A stretch of DNA of 38,978 bases from CAIOGO01 sp964447445 (GCA_964447445.1 CAYUSW010000020.1:1-38978), one strand, 5' to 3'; counted from the first letter of the stretch, positions 25,504-32,494 are shown. The notes: generated by a model from the letters alone, not told the origin. Translations and numbers: made by a program.

Positions 25504-26346
25504 CTAGCGGCAGACGCCTCCCGCGCAGCCGAGGTCCGAGGATGCTTGATAGAGCGGAGCGGCACCGAACTCGTACGCAACGCGGAACTCGAGGGTCACG
25601 CCTTCCGGCTCGGCGCCGAATGCGAGGGCTCCTTCGGCCGAGACGCCGAGGTCGCCCCATGAAGCGCGAACAGAGACCTTCTCCTTCTCCAGCCGGATCG
25701 AGGGTGCCAGCGCCAAGGTCGTCTCGCTGCGGAGACTTGCGCAGCCGAGAGAGAATTCGGCAACGGCAGTCGCGACGGGCCAGATCCGGCCGTCGCCTGG
25801 GGCGCTGAGCGTCGCCTCAAGCGAGGCCCCGAGGAGCAGTTGGTCAAGCCATCCGAGGTCGCGCGTGGCGCTGACCGTCGCTCTCGTCCACATTTCGGCG
25901 CGGAGCGGGGCGGTCGCGAACGTGTATCCCACGAGGCGGGCCTCGCCGTCTACCGAGACCTCGAGGACCGTATCCCCCATCGCGCCCCGCCAAGGCGGCG
26001 GCAGCGCCAGAGCGACGAGGGTCGCAGACGTGATCCCAAGAGGAAGCACACTGAATTGGTACTCGGCCCCGACGCTCAACCACTCCCGCACCACGTACAC
26101 CGCGAGGGTCTCCGAGCCGATCGTGTAGGGGAAGACGGAGAACTCCGTCCGCGTTGCCGCCTCAAAACTTCCGAGCCCCGCGAAGGCGTCAACGAGGACG
26201 CTCGCGCTGGCCGCCGCGTAGGCCGTCCCCGAGGCTTCCACCCTCCCGCCGAGACGGAGGTCGGTTCCCGCCGCGGTCAAACCGAGGACCACAGAAAAGA
26301 TGACGACAAGCACCGCGATGCGTCCTACACAAGCAGTTGTGTGCAT
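25504..26346 (-). CDS. Exported beta-rich protein of unknown function
   Basis: A 280-residue protein I do not recognise. Its signal peptide runs from MHTTACVGRIAVLVV to about residue 27. The rest is a series of short strands with alternating polar and hydrophobic residues and few long helices (for example WLSVGAEYQFSVLPL; VSVRASWGDLGVSAEGAL), as in outer-membrane beta-barrels or layered beta proteins. It ends with a two-Cys tail (CAGGVCR), not the terminal Phe of many barrels. ATG 26346 is chosen since GGGGGAG lies six bases upstream; ATG 26352 sits right on that site. A TAGAAT box at 26377-26372 could be its -10 element. It precedes the MBL-fold gene. Confidence 0.75.
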   Translation of the reverse strand: MHTTACVGRIAVLVVIFSVVLGLTAAGTDLRLGGRVEASGTAYAAASASVLVDAFAGLGSFEAATRTEFSVFPYTIGSETLAVYVVREWLSVGAEYQFSVLPLGITSATLVALALPPPWRGAMGDTVLEVSVDGEARLVGYTFATAPLRAEMWTRATVSATRDLGWLDQLLLGASLEATLSAPGDGRIWPVATAVAEFSLGCASLRSETTLALAPSIRLEKEKVSVRASWGDLGVSAEGALAFGAEPEGVTLEFRVAYEFGAAPLYQASSDLGCAGGVCR

Positions 26347-26547
26347 TCCCATCTCCCCCTCGTGCCCTGAGATTCTACCCGACGACGCGCGGCCGCATCG
26401 GGCAGAACGCGGACGCTCGCCCGTGCACGGGCGGGTGTCCAGGTGCCTCGTACTCGGCGTCGGCCGCGATGGCGCCCCGCGAGACAGCCCAGGTGGGCCT
26501 TTCCGCCACTCGGGACGGTCTGGCGATCGCCCAGTCGTGAGGAAACT

Positions 26548-26772
26548 GTGAAGAAGAGCGGTCAGGATCTTGTCTCCAGCCCATTCTCTACTAGAGTAGA
26601 GCGTGCGAATGGGAGGACGAACCTGTCAACCCAGGGCAGAGAGGAGGTGAGATTCATCGTGCCCAGCAAACCTAGTGGAGAGAAGAGCAGGTTCGCTGCC
26701 TCAAGCCATCGAACGTTCTACTCCTATCGCCAGCTGGTATCGGGGTCCTGCGAGTCTCTTCTCGTGCACTGA
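26548..26772 (+). CDS. Candidate small ORF
   Basis: An open frame of 75 codons starts at GTG 26548 with GAGG five bases upstream. An inner start, GTG 26659, has the stronger site AGGAGGTGAG and would give a 37-residue peptide (MPSKPSGEKSRFAASSHRTF...). The peptide is Ser/Arg-rich and matches no family I know, and its codon use is less GC-biased at third positions than the neighbouring genes. It is flanked by a candidate promoter and a good terminator, so a transcript is likely; whether it is translated is uncertain. If the promoter at 26570-26597 is the real one, only the shorter form can be made. Confidence 0.3.
   Translation: MKKSGQDLVSSPFSTRVERANGRTNLSTQGREEVRFIVPSKPSGEKSRFAASSHRTFYSYRQLVSGSCESLLVH
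26570..26601 (+). promoter_or_regulatory. Candidate promoter with overlapping palindrome
   Basis: TTGTCT (26570-26575), a 16-base spacer, then TAGAGT (26592-26597). The -10 region is overlapped by an inverted repeat, CTCTACT-AG-AGTAGAG (26586-26601), which has the form of an operator for a dimeric repressor. A transcript from here would run to the terminator at 26783-26820, about 215 nt. Confidence 0.4.
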
Positions 26773-26782
26773 TTCGATGCGG

Positions 26783-26820
26783 CGGACGCTTGCGTAGTTG
26801 CGCAGCGTCCGTTCCTTTTT
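26783..26820 (+). terminator. Intrinsic terminator
   Basis: CGGACGCT (26783-26790) and AGCGTCCG (26804-26811) form an 8-bp stem, extended by an inner GCG/CGC pairing, followed by TTCCTTTTT. It is a textbook plus-strand terminator, with no annotated gene before it other than the candidate small ORF. Confidence 0.8.
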
Positions 26821-27150
26821 CCCCTTCCTGCTGCGCGGCTCAGGCGCCCTCTTGACGTGGCAGAGCCGCCCCCCCGCGATCTGGCGTCAACTCATACCGT
26901 TCTCCGTGAGAGAGGAGACATGTCCGAGACGACAGATTCCCGCACCCCATCGCTGCGTGTCCGATTCCTCGATCACAAGTCGCTGATCGACGGACGGCCA
27001 AGACCCGAAGCCTTTGCCTCATTGGACCTCGCACCGCTTGACTCGGCCAACGCGGGGCGAGGCCGGGCACGGGGATCCTGGGCCCGGAGACACAGATGTG
27101 CTCTTGCTGGATCGGCGCGCAGTTTCCCCGCTAGGTCGACATGCCGGGCC
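26821..27150. other. Intergenic stretch with a weak ORF
   Basis: About 330 bases before the 3' end of the convergent acetyltransferase gene. An ATG at 26920 is preceded by GAGAGGAGAC, a good ribosome binding site, and opens a frame that begins MSETTDSRTPSLRVRFLDHK. The frame soon turns Arg-rich and runs into the antisense of the neighbouring gene, so it may be the remnant of a gene or chance. I do not call it a gene. Confidence 0.3.
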
Positions 27151-28251
27151 CTACCTCGGAGAATTCAGCCTCGCGAACAGCGCACCCCACTCCGGCACAC
27201 GCTCGGGGAGCGTCGCATCCATGAACAACTCCGGCCACAGCTCGCGCAACTGCTCGAGCGACGTAAGCCATCCCATGTCGATTGCCCGGTACAGGTTTCT
27301 TAGGCAGCTCGCCCTGTCGCGGGCGAGCGCGAACGCCGACGCAGCGACGACGTAGGGATAGCCGCTCTCGGCGGGCGGGCATTCTGCGAACAAGCGCTCG
27401 TACTCCTCGCCGAACGACCGGCACTCGTCCTGCGACAGGTCCGTGATGTTCCCCGCCGCCCAGTGGTTGATGAGCACGGTATAGAAGACCTCCTCGCCGA
27501 AGCCTAGACGCCGCGAGATGGCAATCGACCCCGAATTGCTGGCCCACGAATGCCAGCCGATCGCTCCGAGGCCTCGCGCGAACGCTTTGCGCGCCGTCGC
27601 GGCGGCCACCGCAGTGCCGATGCCGCGGCGGCGATGGTCGGAGTCCACGCGGACGCCGATCTCGCACGCTCCGCCCACGATGTAGTCCGCGATGGAGTGC
27701 GCGACGACACGTCCTGCAGCTACGGCTACGGTTCCGAAGCCACGATCAAGAAACGCGTCGAACGTCCGCCACTCGTCGAGGATCTCGCCTCGGACGGCAT
27801 CCACCCCCGGAGCACCGGCGTCGAGGAGCGACCGGTCGATGGCGAGGAGCATCACTCCGTCGGGCACGGGGATGTCGTTCGCCGGCGGACGACGCAGGAA
27901 GGCCGCTCGGCGCCGGGCGGGCAGCATGTACAAGCCGCGGACCGCTCGCGCAAGCTCTTCCGCGGCAACCCCTGCGCCGGTGAACACGGCCGAGTACCGA
28001 TCTCGCGGCAGGAGAGCATTGGCCGCGTCGAAGAAGGCAACGGCCGTGGGTGAGCCGACCAGGTACAAGGCGTCGCCAGCGCGGAGGCATGCGGCGCGCG
28101 GGCGCTCTTGGGAATCTGCGTAGATGAATCCCTCCGCATCCCCCTGAAAGACGGCTCCAATGTGCAGCTGCGGCGGCACGAGGGCGGCGAATAGTGATAC
28201 GACGAAGCTGCTGGATCGGACATCCAACTGAACGATGGGATCTCGCTTCAC
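27151..28251 (-). CDS. GNAT acetyltransferase with C-terminal TPR-like domain
   Basis: A 366-residue protein. Residues up to about 115 form a region without clear match. The GNAT core lies at about 165-260: ACEIGVRVDSDHRRRGIGTAVAAATARKAFARGLGAIGWHSWASNSGSIAISRRLGFGEE, with the R-R-G-I-G pyrophosphate loop and the Asn/Ser helix. The last 80 residues (YPYVVAASAFALARDRASCLRNLYRAIDMGWLTSLEQL...) look like a TPR end-of-group repeat, often found on protein-interaction modules. The start is GTG 28251 with GGAGG six bases upstream. A promoter about 305 bases upstream implies a long leader. The acceptor is unknown. Confidence 0.85.
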   Translation of the reverse strand: MKRDPIVQLDVRSSSFVVSLFAALVPPQLHIGAVFQGDAEGFIYADSQERPRAACLRAGDALYLVGSPTAVAFFDAANALLPRDRYSAVFTGAGVAAEELARAVRGLYMLPARRRAAFLRRPPANDIPVPDGVMLLAIDRSLLDAGAPGVDAVRGEILDEWRTFDAFLDRGFGTVAVAAGRVVAHSIADYIVGGACEIGVRVDSDHRRRGIGTAVAAATARKAFARGLGAIGWHSWASNSGSIAISRRLGFGEEVFYTVLINHWAAGNITDLSQDECRSFGEEYERLFAECPPAESGYPYVVAASAFALARDRASCLRNLYRAIDMGWLTSLEQLRELWPELFMDATLPERVPEWGALFARLNSPR

Positions 28252-28555
28252 TCAAACCTCCACGAAGTCTTGGCGCACACGGCGCGGACGACCGCGCGTG
28301 CGGGGAAGACCCCCGGAGGGAAAAGAGCCGCCGCGCCGCATTCCTGCGGCAGGCCAACGAACCTTTGAGGATCCAGCTCTCGACCCCTCGAGGATCCGAC
28401 ACGCATCCCGTTGGAGGGGCCGGCGGACGTCACCGCCCGGCTGGAGGAGCGCGGTTTCAGGCCGCTACTCCACCCTGACTAGGGGTGACGCCGCCGACGC
28501 CTCTGGCATGTGCATGCGACCACCCCCTTTGTGTGTGGACTCGCCCCGAAGGGCG
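28252..28555 (-). other. Long 5' leader of the GNAT-TPR gene, with upstream ORF
   Basis: The stretch between the promoter at 28563-28592 and the GTG start is about 300 nt, long for this genome. It opens with a short hairpin capped by TTCG (minus strand CGCCC-TTCG-GGGCG). An upstream ORF of 16 codons follows (28515-28465, MHMPEASAASPLVRVE) with a GGGGGTGG ribosome binding site. A second open frame (28433-28248) ends in a GTGA overlap with the gene start, but its translation is not protein-like. No known riboswitch class was recognised. Confidence 0.35.
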
Positions 28556-28562
28556 GCGACTC

Positions 28563-28592
28563 ACTATACGGGCCCGGGCCCGAGCTTGTCCA
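28563..28592 (-). promoter_or_regulatory. Promoter with palindrome in the spacer
   Basis: On the minus strand TGGACA (28592-28587), an 18-base spacer, then TATAGT (28568-28563); each hexamer matches consensus at five of six positions. The spacer contains the perfect 12-base palindrome GGGCCCGGGCCC (28570-28581), which could be an operator or a spacer-distorting activator site. Confidence 0.55.
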
Positions 28593-28621
28593 GCCCGGCG
28601 CCATCCGGCGTAGGCCAAAGA

Positions 28622-28650
28622 GAACAGGCCGGTCTTGGACCGGCCTGTTC
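28622..28650 (-). terminator. Intrinsic terminator of the zinc-ribbon gene
   Basis: A perfect 13-bp stem (28622-28634 with 28638-28650) around a 3-base loop, 27 bases after the stop of the minus-strand zinc-ribbon gene, followed on that strand by TCTTTGG. It separates that gene from the promoter at 28563-28592. Confidence 0.7.
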
Positions 28651-28676
28651 GCCATGAGCCTAAAGGAGATTTCCGA

Positions 28677-28919
28677 CTAGAACCTGCGCCCGCCGCCGCG
28701 GGAATCGCCTCCGCGTCCACCCCCCGGGCGACCGCCGCGGCCGCCGCCGCCCATTCCACCGCCACTCCTCGGAGGGCGTCGCTTGCGGTTGCAGTCACCG
28801 CAGTACACCGGACGGTCGGACATCGGCTCGAACGGCAGTTCGTCGATCGCCTTCCCGCAATCCGCGCACTTCAGGTCGAGATGCCGAACGTCGACCATCC
28901 GTCTCTCTCCAAAACCCAT
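28677..28919 (-). CDS. Small zinc-ribbon protein with RGG-rich tail
   Basis: An 80-residue protein. The N-terminal part has two CxxC knuckles, Cys18/Cys21 (KCADCGKAI) and Cys40/Cys43 (YCGDCNRKR), 18 residues apart, typical of the small CxxC-CxxC zinc-binding family in bacteria. From residue 52 on it consists of Gly and Arg with RGG units, ending GGGRRF, as in RNA-binding proteins with RGG boxes. ATG 28919 is chosen for the strong AAAAGGAGAT just upstream; an inner ATG at 28898 is weaker. Single-gene transcript with its own terminator. Likely binds RNA; no specific role can be assigned. Confidence 0.85.
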   Translation of the reverse strand: MGFGERRMVDVRHLDLKCADCGKAIDELPFEPMSDRPVYCGDCNRKRRPPRSGGGMGGGGRGGRPGGGRGGDSRGGGRRF

Positions 28920-29048
28920 TCGATCTCCTTTTGTAGCCTCAGGCCGTCGAGCACCGACTGCCGGCGGCGGAGCCTACGAAGGAACACAGTACCGCAATCC
29001 TAGGGAAAAGGAAAGCGCACCGCCATCGCACGACAATGCATCTCTTTG

Positions 29049-29510
29049 TCACGGTTTCCTCCCTTCCCACACCGGCGGCTCGGCGCGCTCGAGATTCTCC
29101 AGAACCCGAACGAGTTGCCCCTCGAATCGATCGATGTCGCCCGCCGAGAACCCCGCGTAGAAGATCCTCGCCATCTTGTCGGAGGCGCGCCGGTAATCGC
29201 CCTCCATGGCCCGATCCTTGTCCGTGCGCGCGATGCGGATCGTCCGTCGGTCCGTGGGGTCTGCAATCCGCTCCACAAGCCCCTGCGCTTCCAGCCGATC
29301 CAGCATGGATGTCAGCGTCGACTTGCCGAGGGCCGTCCGGCGGGCAAGTTCGACGATCGGGATGCGATCCTCACGCCAGAGGGCGAACAGCACGCGGCCC
29401 TGCGCTACATTGATCTCGATCCCCTCCTCACGCAACAGGCGTGAGAACACGCGCCCCGCGAGGCGGTGTACCTTCGCCACGAGGAACCCGCCTTGGCTCA
29501 CCGTCTTCAT
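29049..29510 (-). CDS. MarR-family transcription regulator
   Basis: A 153-residue winged-helix protein that usually represses its own operon and is released by small phenolic or oxidising ligands. The HTH reads VAQGRVLFALWREDRIPIVELARRTALGKSTLTSMLDRLEAQGLVERIADPTDRRTIRIARTDK, including the conserved DxR wing (DPTDRR). ATG 29510 overlaps the stop of the PPOX gene (ATGA); GTG 29552 is less likely. The two genes form one unit, so it most likely controls the promoter at 29996-30023, where an inverted repeat overlaps the -10 element. Confidence 0.93.
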   Translation of the reverse strand: MKTVSQGGFLVAKVHRLAGRVFSRLLREEGIEINVAQGRVLFALWREDRIPIVELARRTALGKSTLTSMLDRLEAQGLVERIADPTDRRTIRIARTDKDRAMEGDYRRASDKMARIFYAGFSAGDIDRFEGQLVRVLENLERAEPPVWEGRKP

Positions 29511-29971
29511 CCGCACCCAGGCGCGAACTCGAATCGCTCCGCCCCGCTCCACCCCCGAACGCTGCGGGGCCGCAGCGTGACGACCGTGTAGTCAGGGTCA
29601 TCCACTCCCCCGGGGTAGTACACGATCCACTCGTTCTGCCACAAGGCGCGACGCAACGTCGCATCCCGCGAGATCTCGAGATCTCCCACGAGGGCCACGC
29701 CCCGATAGCGCTTCGGGTGGCAGTAGTAGGCGCACCCGCGCGAGTTCAGGGGAATCTCGCGCACCTTGGCCGACGATGTGTTCGTCGAGAAGTGGACGAG
29801 GAAGTCGTCTCGATGCCGCGCGAACACGTCGAGAAGACCCGGGTAGAGAGAGGGATTCCTCAGGTTCAGCATCGCACGGGTGACGGGATACCCGTCCGCG
29901 CCGACGGCCGTCAGGTAGGCGCGATCGGCGACTTCCATCACCAGACGCGCGAACTCTCGCGACTCGCCCAT
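29507..29971 (-). CDS. Pyridoxamine 5'-phosphate oxidase-family (FMN-binding split barrel) protein
   Basis: A 154-residue protein of the general stress protein 26 type. It has the split-barrel pattern: AYLTAVGADGYPVTRAML, DFLVHFSTNTSSAKVREIPLNSRGCAYYCHP, YRGVALVGDLEISRDATLRRALWQNEW, and YTVVTLRPRSVRGW. Members bind FMN or F420 and often reduce or oxidise small aromatic compounds; true PdxH enzymes are longer. ATG 29971 follows AAGGAGGAG. It is the first gene of an operon with the MarR regulator, a common pairing for inducible detoxification. Its actual substrate is unknown. Confidence 0.88.
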   Translation of the reverse strand: MGESREFARLVMEVADRAYLTAVGADGYPVTRAMLNLRNPSLYPGLLDVFARHRDDFLVHFSTNTSSAKVREIPLNSRGCAYYCHPKRYRGVALVGDLEISRDATLRRALWQNEWIVYYPGGVDDPDYTVVTLRPRSVRGWSGAERFEFAPGCG

Positions 29972-29995
29972 GACTCCTCCTTCGTTCGTTCTCGC

Positions 29996-30023
29996 ATTGT
30001 ACGCTATCGTACTATATGCTCAA
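29996..30023 (-). promoter_or_regulatory. Promoter and likely MarR operator
   Basis: On the minus strand TTGAGC (30023-30018), a 16-base spacer, then TACAAT (30001-29996). A perfect inverted repeat, GTACG-CTAT-CGTAC (29999-30012), overlaps the -10 element; with one mismatch it extends to ATTGTACG/CGTACTAT (29996-30015). The size and position suit a MarR dimer repressing its own operon. Confidence 0.65.
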
Positions 30024-30029
30024 GAGCAA

Positions 30030-30047
30030 GGGGCGCCACCGCGCCCC
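30030..30047 (-). terminator. Terminator hairpin of the DUF35-thiolase operon
   Basis: GGGGCGC (30030-30036) and GCGCCCC (30041-30047) form a perfect 7-bp stem with a CACC loop, 10 bases after the DUF35 stop. On the minus strand it is followed by CTTGCTCTTG, a mixed T-rich stretch. Confidence 0.5.
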
Positions 30048-30056
30048 TCCCCTGCA

Positions 30057-30395
30057 CTACGCAGGCACGAACTGAAGCCCGTAGATCCGCCCGCCCGCCG
30101 GCTCGCGCACGACGCCGACCGTCGTCCGCACTCGCTTGCCGACCTTCGGGTGGTCATCCAGAAGCTGCCCCGTCACCCTCATCCCGCCCTCGAGTTCGAC
30201 GATCGCCAGACGGAGGTAGCGCGTCTCGTAATCGATCGCCAGCGCGTACACATCCGTGAACGTCAGTACGACACCGTCTCCCGCGATCTCCACGGCCTCG
30301 AACGCTTCTCCCCGGCACTTCGGGCAGACGATATGCTTCGGGTAGCTCGTCGTTCCGCAGGTGGTACAGCGAAACCCGTAGACCTTCTCGATCAT
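30057..30395 (-). CDS. DUF35 zinc-ribbon/OB-fold protein, partner of the thiolase-like protein
   Basis: A 112-residue protein. The N-terminal rubredoxin-like zinc ribbon has CTTCG and CPKCRGEAF; an OB-fold follows (VVLTFTDVYALAIDYETRYLRLAIVELEGGMRVTGQLLD). Proteins of this type bind thiolase-fold enzymes and complete their acyl-CoA channel, as in the archaeal thiolase/HMG-CoA synthase complex and in the steroid aldolase Ltp2-ChsH2. ATG 30395 overlaps the stop of the thiolase-like gene (ATGA) and has AAGGAGGAG upstream. The coupling supports a 1:1 complex. The upstream part of this open frame lies inside the thiolase-like gene and is not coding. Confidence 0.93.
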   Translation of the reverse strand: MIEKVYGFRCTTCGTTSYPKHIVCPKCRGEAFEAVEIAGDGVVLTFTDVYALAIDYETRYLRLAIVELEGGMRVTGQLLDDHPKVGKRVRTTVGVVREPAGGRIYGLQFVPA

Positions 30396-31576
30396 CGCTC
30401 CTCCTTCCGAAGCACCGTCGCCACGACGTTGTTGCCGAATCCCCCGAAGTTGCACGCGTAGGCTGCCTTCGCCTTCGCGACCTGGCGACCGGAGGCCTCC
30501 CCGCGAAGCTGCCAGGCAAGTTCCACGAGCTGTGCAACTCCCGTCGCTCCCACCGGGTGGCCCTTTGCTTTGAGCCCTCCCGAGGGGTTGATGGGGAGCT
30601 TCCCCGTGAGCTTCGTGTCGCCGCGCTCGACCGCCTTGTGCGCTTGCCCCACCTTGAAGAAGCCCGCGGCCTCGCTCTCGGCGATCTCGAGGATTGTGAA
30701 CGCATCGTGCAACTCCGCCACATCGATGTCGGAGGGCTTGATCCCGGCCATGTCAAACGCCGCCGAGCTGGCGAGGCGCACGGCCTTGAGGTCCGTTGGG
30801 TCTTGCCGTTCGTGCACCGCGTGAGTGTCGGTCGCCTGGCCGATTCCGGCCACGGCAACACGAGGCGCGCCGATCTTCGCTGCCACCTCTTCCGACGCCA
30901 GCACGACGGCCGCCGCCCCGTCGCTCACGGGGCAGCAGTCGAACAAGCAGAGGGGGTCGGCCACCAGGGGGTTGTTGACCACGGCCTCCGGAGAGGTGAG
31001 GATGCCTTCCATCGTGATCGTCTGGTGGATGTGCGCGTACGGATTCTTCATCGCGTTCTCGTGGTTCTTGATCGCGACCAACGCCAAGTGCCGACGCTCG
31101 ACCCCGTAGCGCTCCATGTAGAGGCGCGCGAACAGACCCGCGAGAGACGGCAAGGTGACTCCGTAGATGTACTCAACCTCGGGATGCGACAGGCTGGCAA
31201 CGAAGTCCGTGCCTTCGAGGCCGTCCACGGCCCGCATCATCTCGACGCCCGTCACGAGCGCCACGTCCGCCATGCCGCACGCGATGGCCTGGAACGCGAC
31301 CTTGACCGCCGACGCACCGGAGGCAGGACCGTTCTCCACCGCCTCGGCGGCTGCGGGCCAGAGGGACAACCTGTCGACCAGCGCACTCGCAATCGCCGTC
31401 TGGCGGTTGATCCGCCCCGCGCCCATGTTGGCGACGACGACGGAGTCTACGGGGATCTTCCCGAGGTTCGCGTGGTGGAGCGCCGCGAGTGACGCCGTCG
31501 CTGCCAGGTCGACAAGCGGCCACTCCGAGCGCCCAAACCGCGTCATCCCCGCTCCGATGATGTAGACGGGCCTCAT
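30392..31576 (-). CDS. Thiolase-like protein lacking the nucleophilic Cys
   Basis: A 394-residue member of the thiolase superfamily, SCP2-thiolase branch. It starts PVYIIGAGMTRFG, and has ELHDAFTILE with His290, the GGLKAKGHPVGATG loop with His340, and CNFGGFGNN with Cys375. At the place of the acyl-accepting Cys, where active thiolases have a CASG-type motif, it reads ENGPASGASAV, with Pro84 from a CCT codon. A classical thiolase reaction is thus unlikely. The closest known precedent is the thiolase-fold retro-aldolases of steroid side-chain degradation, which also lack the Cys and need a DUF35 partner. An HMG-CoA synthase-like or non-catalytic role is possible. It is coupled by ATGA overlaps to the genes on both sides; GGGAGG precedes the start. 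Confidence 0.93.
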   Translation of the reverse strand: MRPVYIIGAGMTRFGRSEWPLVDLAATASLAALHHANLGKIPVDSVVVANMGAGRINRQTAIASALVDRLSLWPAAAEAVENGPASGASAVKVAFQAIACGMADVALVTGVEMMRAVDGLEGTDFVASLSHPEVEYIYGVTLPSLAGLFARLYMERYGVERRHLALVAIKNHENAMKNPYAHIHQTITMEGILTSPEAVVNNPLVADPLCLFDCCPVSDGAAAVVLASEEVAAKIGAPRVAVAGIGQATDTHAVHERQDPTDLKAVRLASSAAFDMAGIKPSDIDVAELHDAFTILEIAESEAAGFFKVGQAHKAVERGDTKLTGKLPINPSGGLKAKGHPVGATGVAQLVELAWQLRGEASGRQVAKAKAAYACNFGGFGNNVVATVLRKEER

Positions 31577-32268
31577 CGTCCGCCTCCCTTCTCATCGAGG
31601 ACCTGGCGCTTCACCGTCTCCTCTCCCGGGAGGCGGACGGTCGCCGCCCCCGCGAGGAGGACGGCAGGCACGGGTCTGCGGCCGGAGACCAGCCGAGGTT
31701 TCGCATCGAAGTAGGTCTTCCGCGTGAGAACCCAAGAAGGGACGCCTCCCAGTTCGTGCTGGACTTCGTACTTCTTCTCCAGCGGGTACTCGATCATCCA
31801 CCGGCGGAAGCCGATCGGACTCTCTGCCACGATGAGCACTTCCTCCTGTCCGACGTGCTCGATGTGGTACTCCATCTTCGCGGCAAAGAGGTGGGACCCA
31901 ACGCGCAGCCCGCGGCGGATCGTGAGCGTGTGGTAGCTCATCCCGACGTTTCCGTCGACGAGGCGGCCATTCACAACGCCGGCGAGCACTCCGTCGATCA
32001 GACCGACCAGTACGTACTCGTCGCGGACGCGGTAGCGTTTGTAGGCCAGCAACTCGGCGTACAGCCGCGCAGCAACGATGTCGTAGAAGTCGCGCTCCAC
32101 GAGGAGAAGCGGGTGGATCGCCTTGAGGAGCGTGGGCACTTCCTCGCGTCCCGCTTGGCGGACGACCATCTCCTCGCCGCTCGCCAGAGTGATGACCTTT
32201 GGCGGATACGACGGCATCTCCATCGCCGGCGGACGGAGGAGACCCTCCAGATCCGTCACGCTGCTCAT
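31573..32268 (-). CDS. GNAT-like protein of the thiolase/DUF35 operon
   Basis: A 231-residue protein, first gene of the operon. After a Pro-rich start (LLRPPAMEMPSYPPKV), residues about 35-180 look like a GNAT fold: VVRQAGREEVPTLLKAI, EYVLVGLIDGVLAGVVNGRLVD, and YHTLTIRRGLRVGSHLFAAKMEYHIEHVGQEEVLIVAESPIGFRRWMIEYPLEKKYEVQHE, with an R-G-L-R-V-G-S motif where GNATs have the acetyl-CoA loop. The match is weaker than in the other GNAT genes here. ATG 32268 is chosen for AAAGGAGAAGG just upstream; ATG 32298 is possible. Its stop overlaps the thiolase-like start. A role as an acyltransferase acting with, or regulating, the thiolase-like pair is inference. Confidence 0.75.
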   Translation of the reverse strand: MSSVTDLEGLLRPPAMEMPSYPPKVITLASGEEMVVRQAGREEVPTLLKAIHPLLLVERDFYDIVAARLYAELLAYKRYRVRDEYVLVGLIDGVLAGVVNGRLVDGNVGMSYHTLTIRRGLRVGSHLFAAKMEYHIEHVGQEEVLIVAESPIGFRRWMIEYPLEKKYEVQHELGGVPSWVLTRKTYFDAKPRLVSGRRPVPAVLLAGAATVRLPGEETVKRQVLDEKGGGR

Positions 32269-32393
32269 TCCTTCTCCTTTCGCTTCGCGAACGACCATGA
32301 CACAGGCGCCGTCTTGTCTTCGCGGCGCCCAGCCTTCCGGCTTCCGTCCAGGCCTGCCAGAACCCAGGCGGTCAGACAGCCAGTCCGCCTCAC

Positions 32394-32422
32394 ACGATAG
32401 GCGGCGACCGACGAAACGTCAA
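32394..32422 (-). promoter_or_regulatory. Promoter of the GNAT-like/thiolase/DUF35 operon
   Basis: On the minus strand TTGACG (32422-32417), a 17-base spacer, then TATCGT (32399-32394). It lies about 125 bases upstream of the first gene. On the plus strand a TATACT box (32460-32465) suits the divergent oxidoreductase gene, but no good -35 hexamer goes with it. Confidence 0.6.
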
Positions 32423-32494
32423 CCGGCTGGGCCTCGCTGCCCCTCGGGCACCGAGATGCTATACTCCACGCCTGATCTGGCGGTGGGAGGGGAA

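Noticed and set aside
26920..27303. Plus-strand ORF starting MSETTDSRTPSL
   Set aside because: Good ribosome binding site, but the translation becomes Arg-rich and its end is antisense to a real gene; no resemblance to a known family.
28248..28433. 61-codon ORF coupled to the GNAT-TPR gene
   Set aside because: It ends in a GTGA overlap, but has no ribosome binding site and a translation without protein character.
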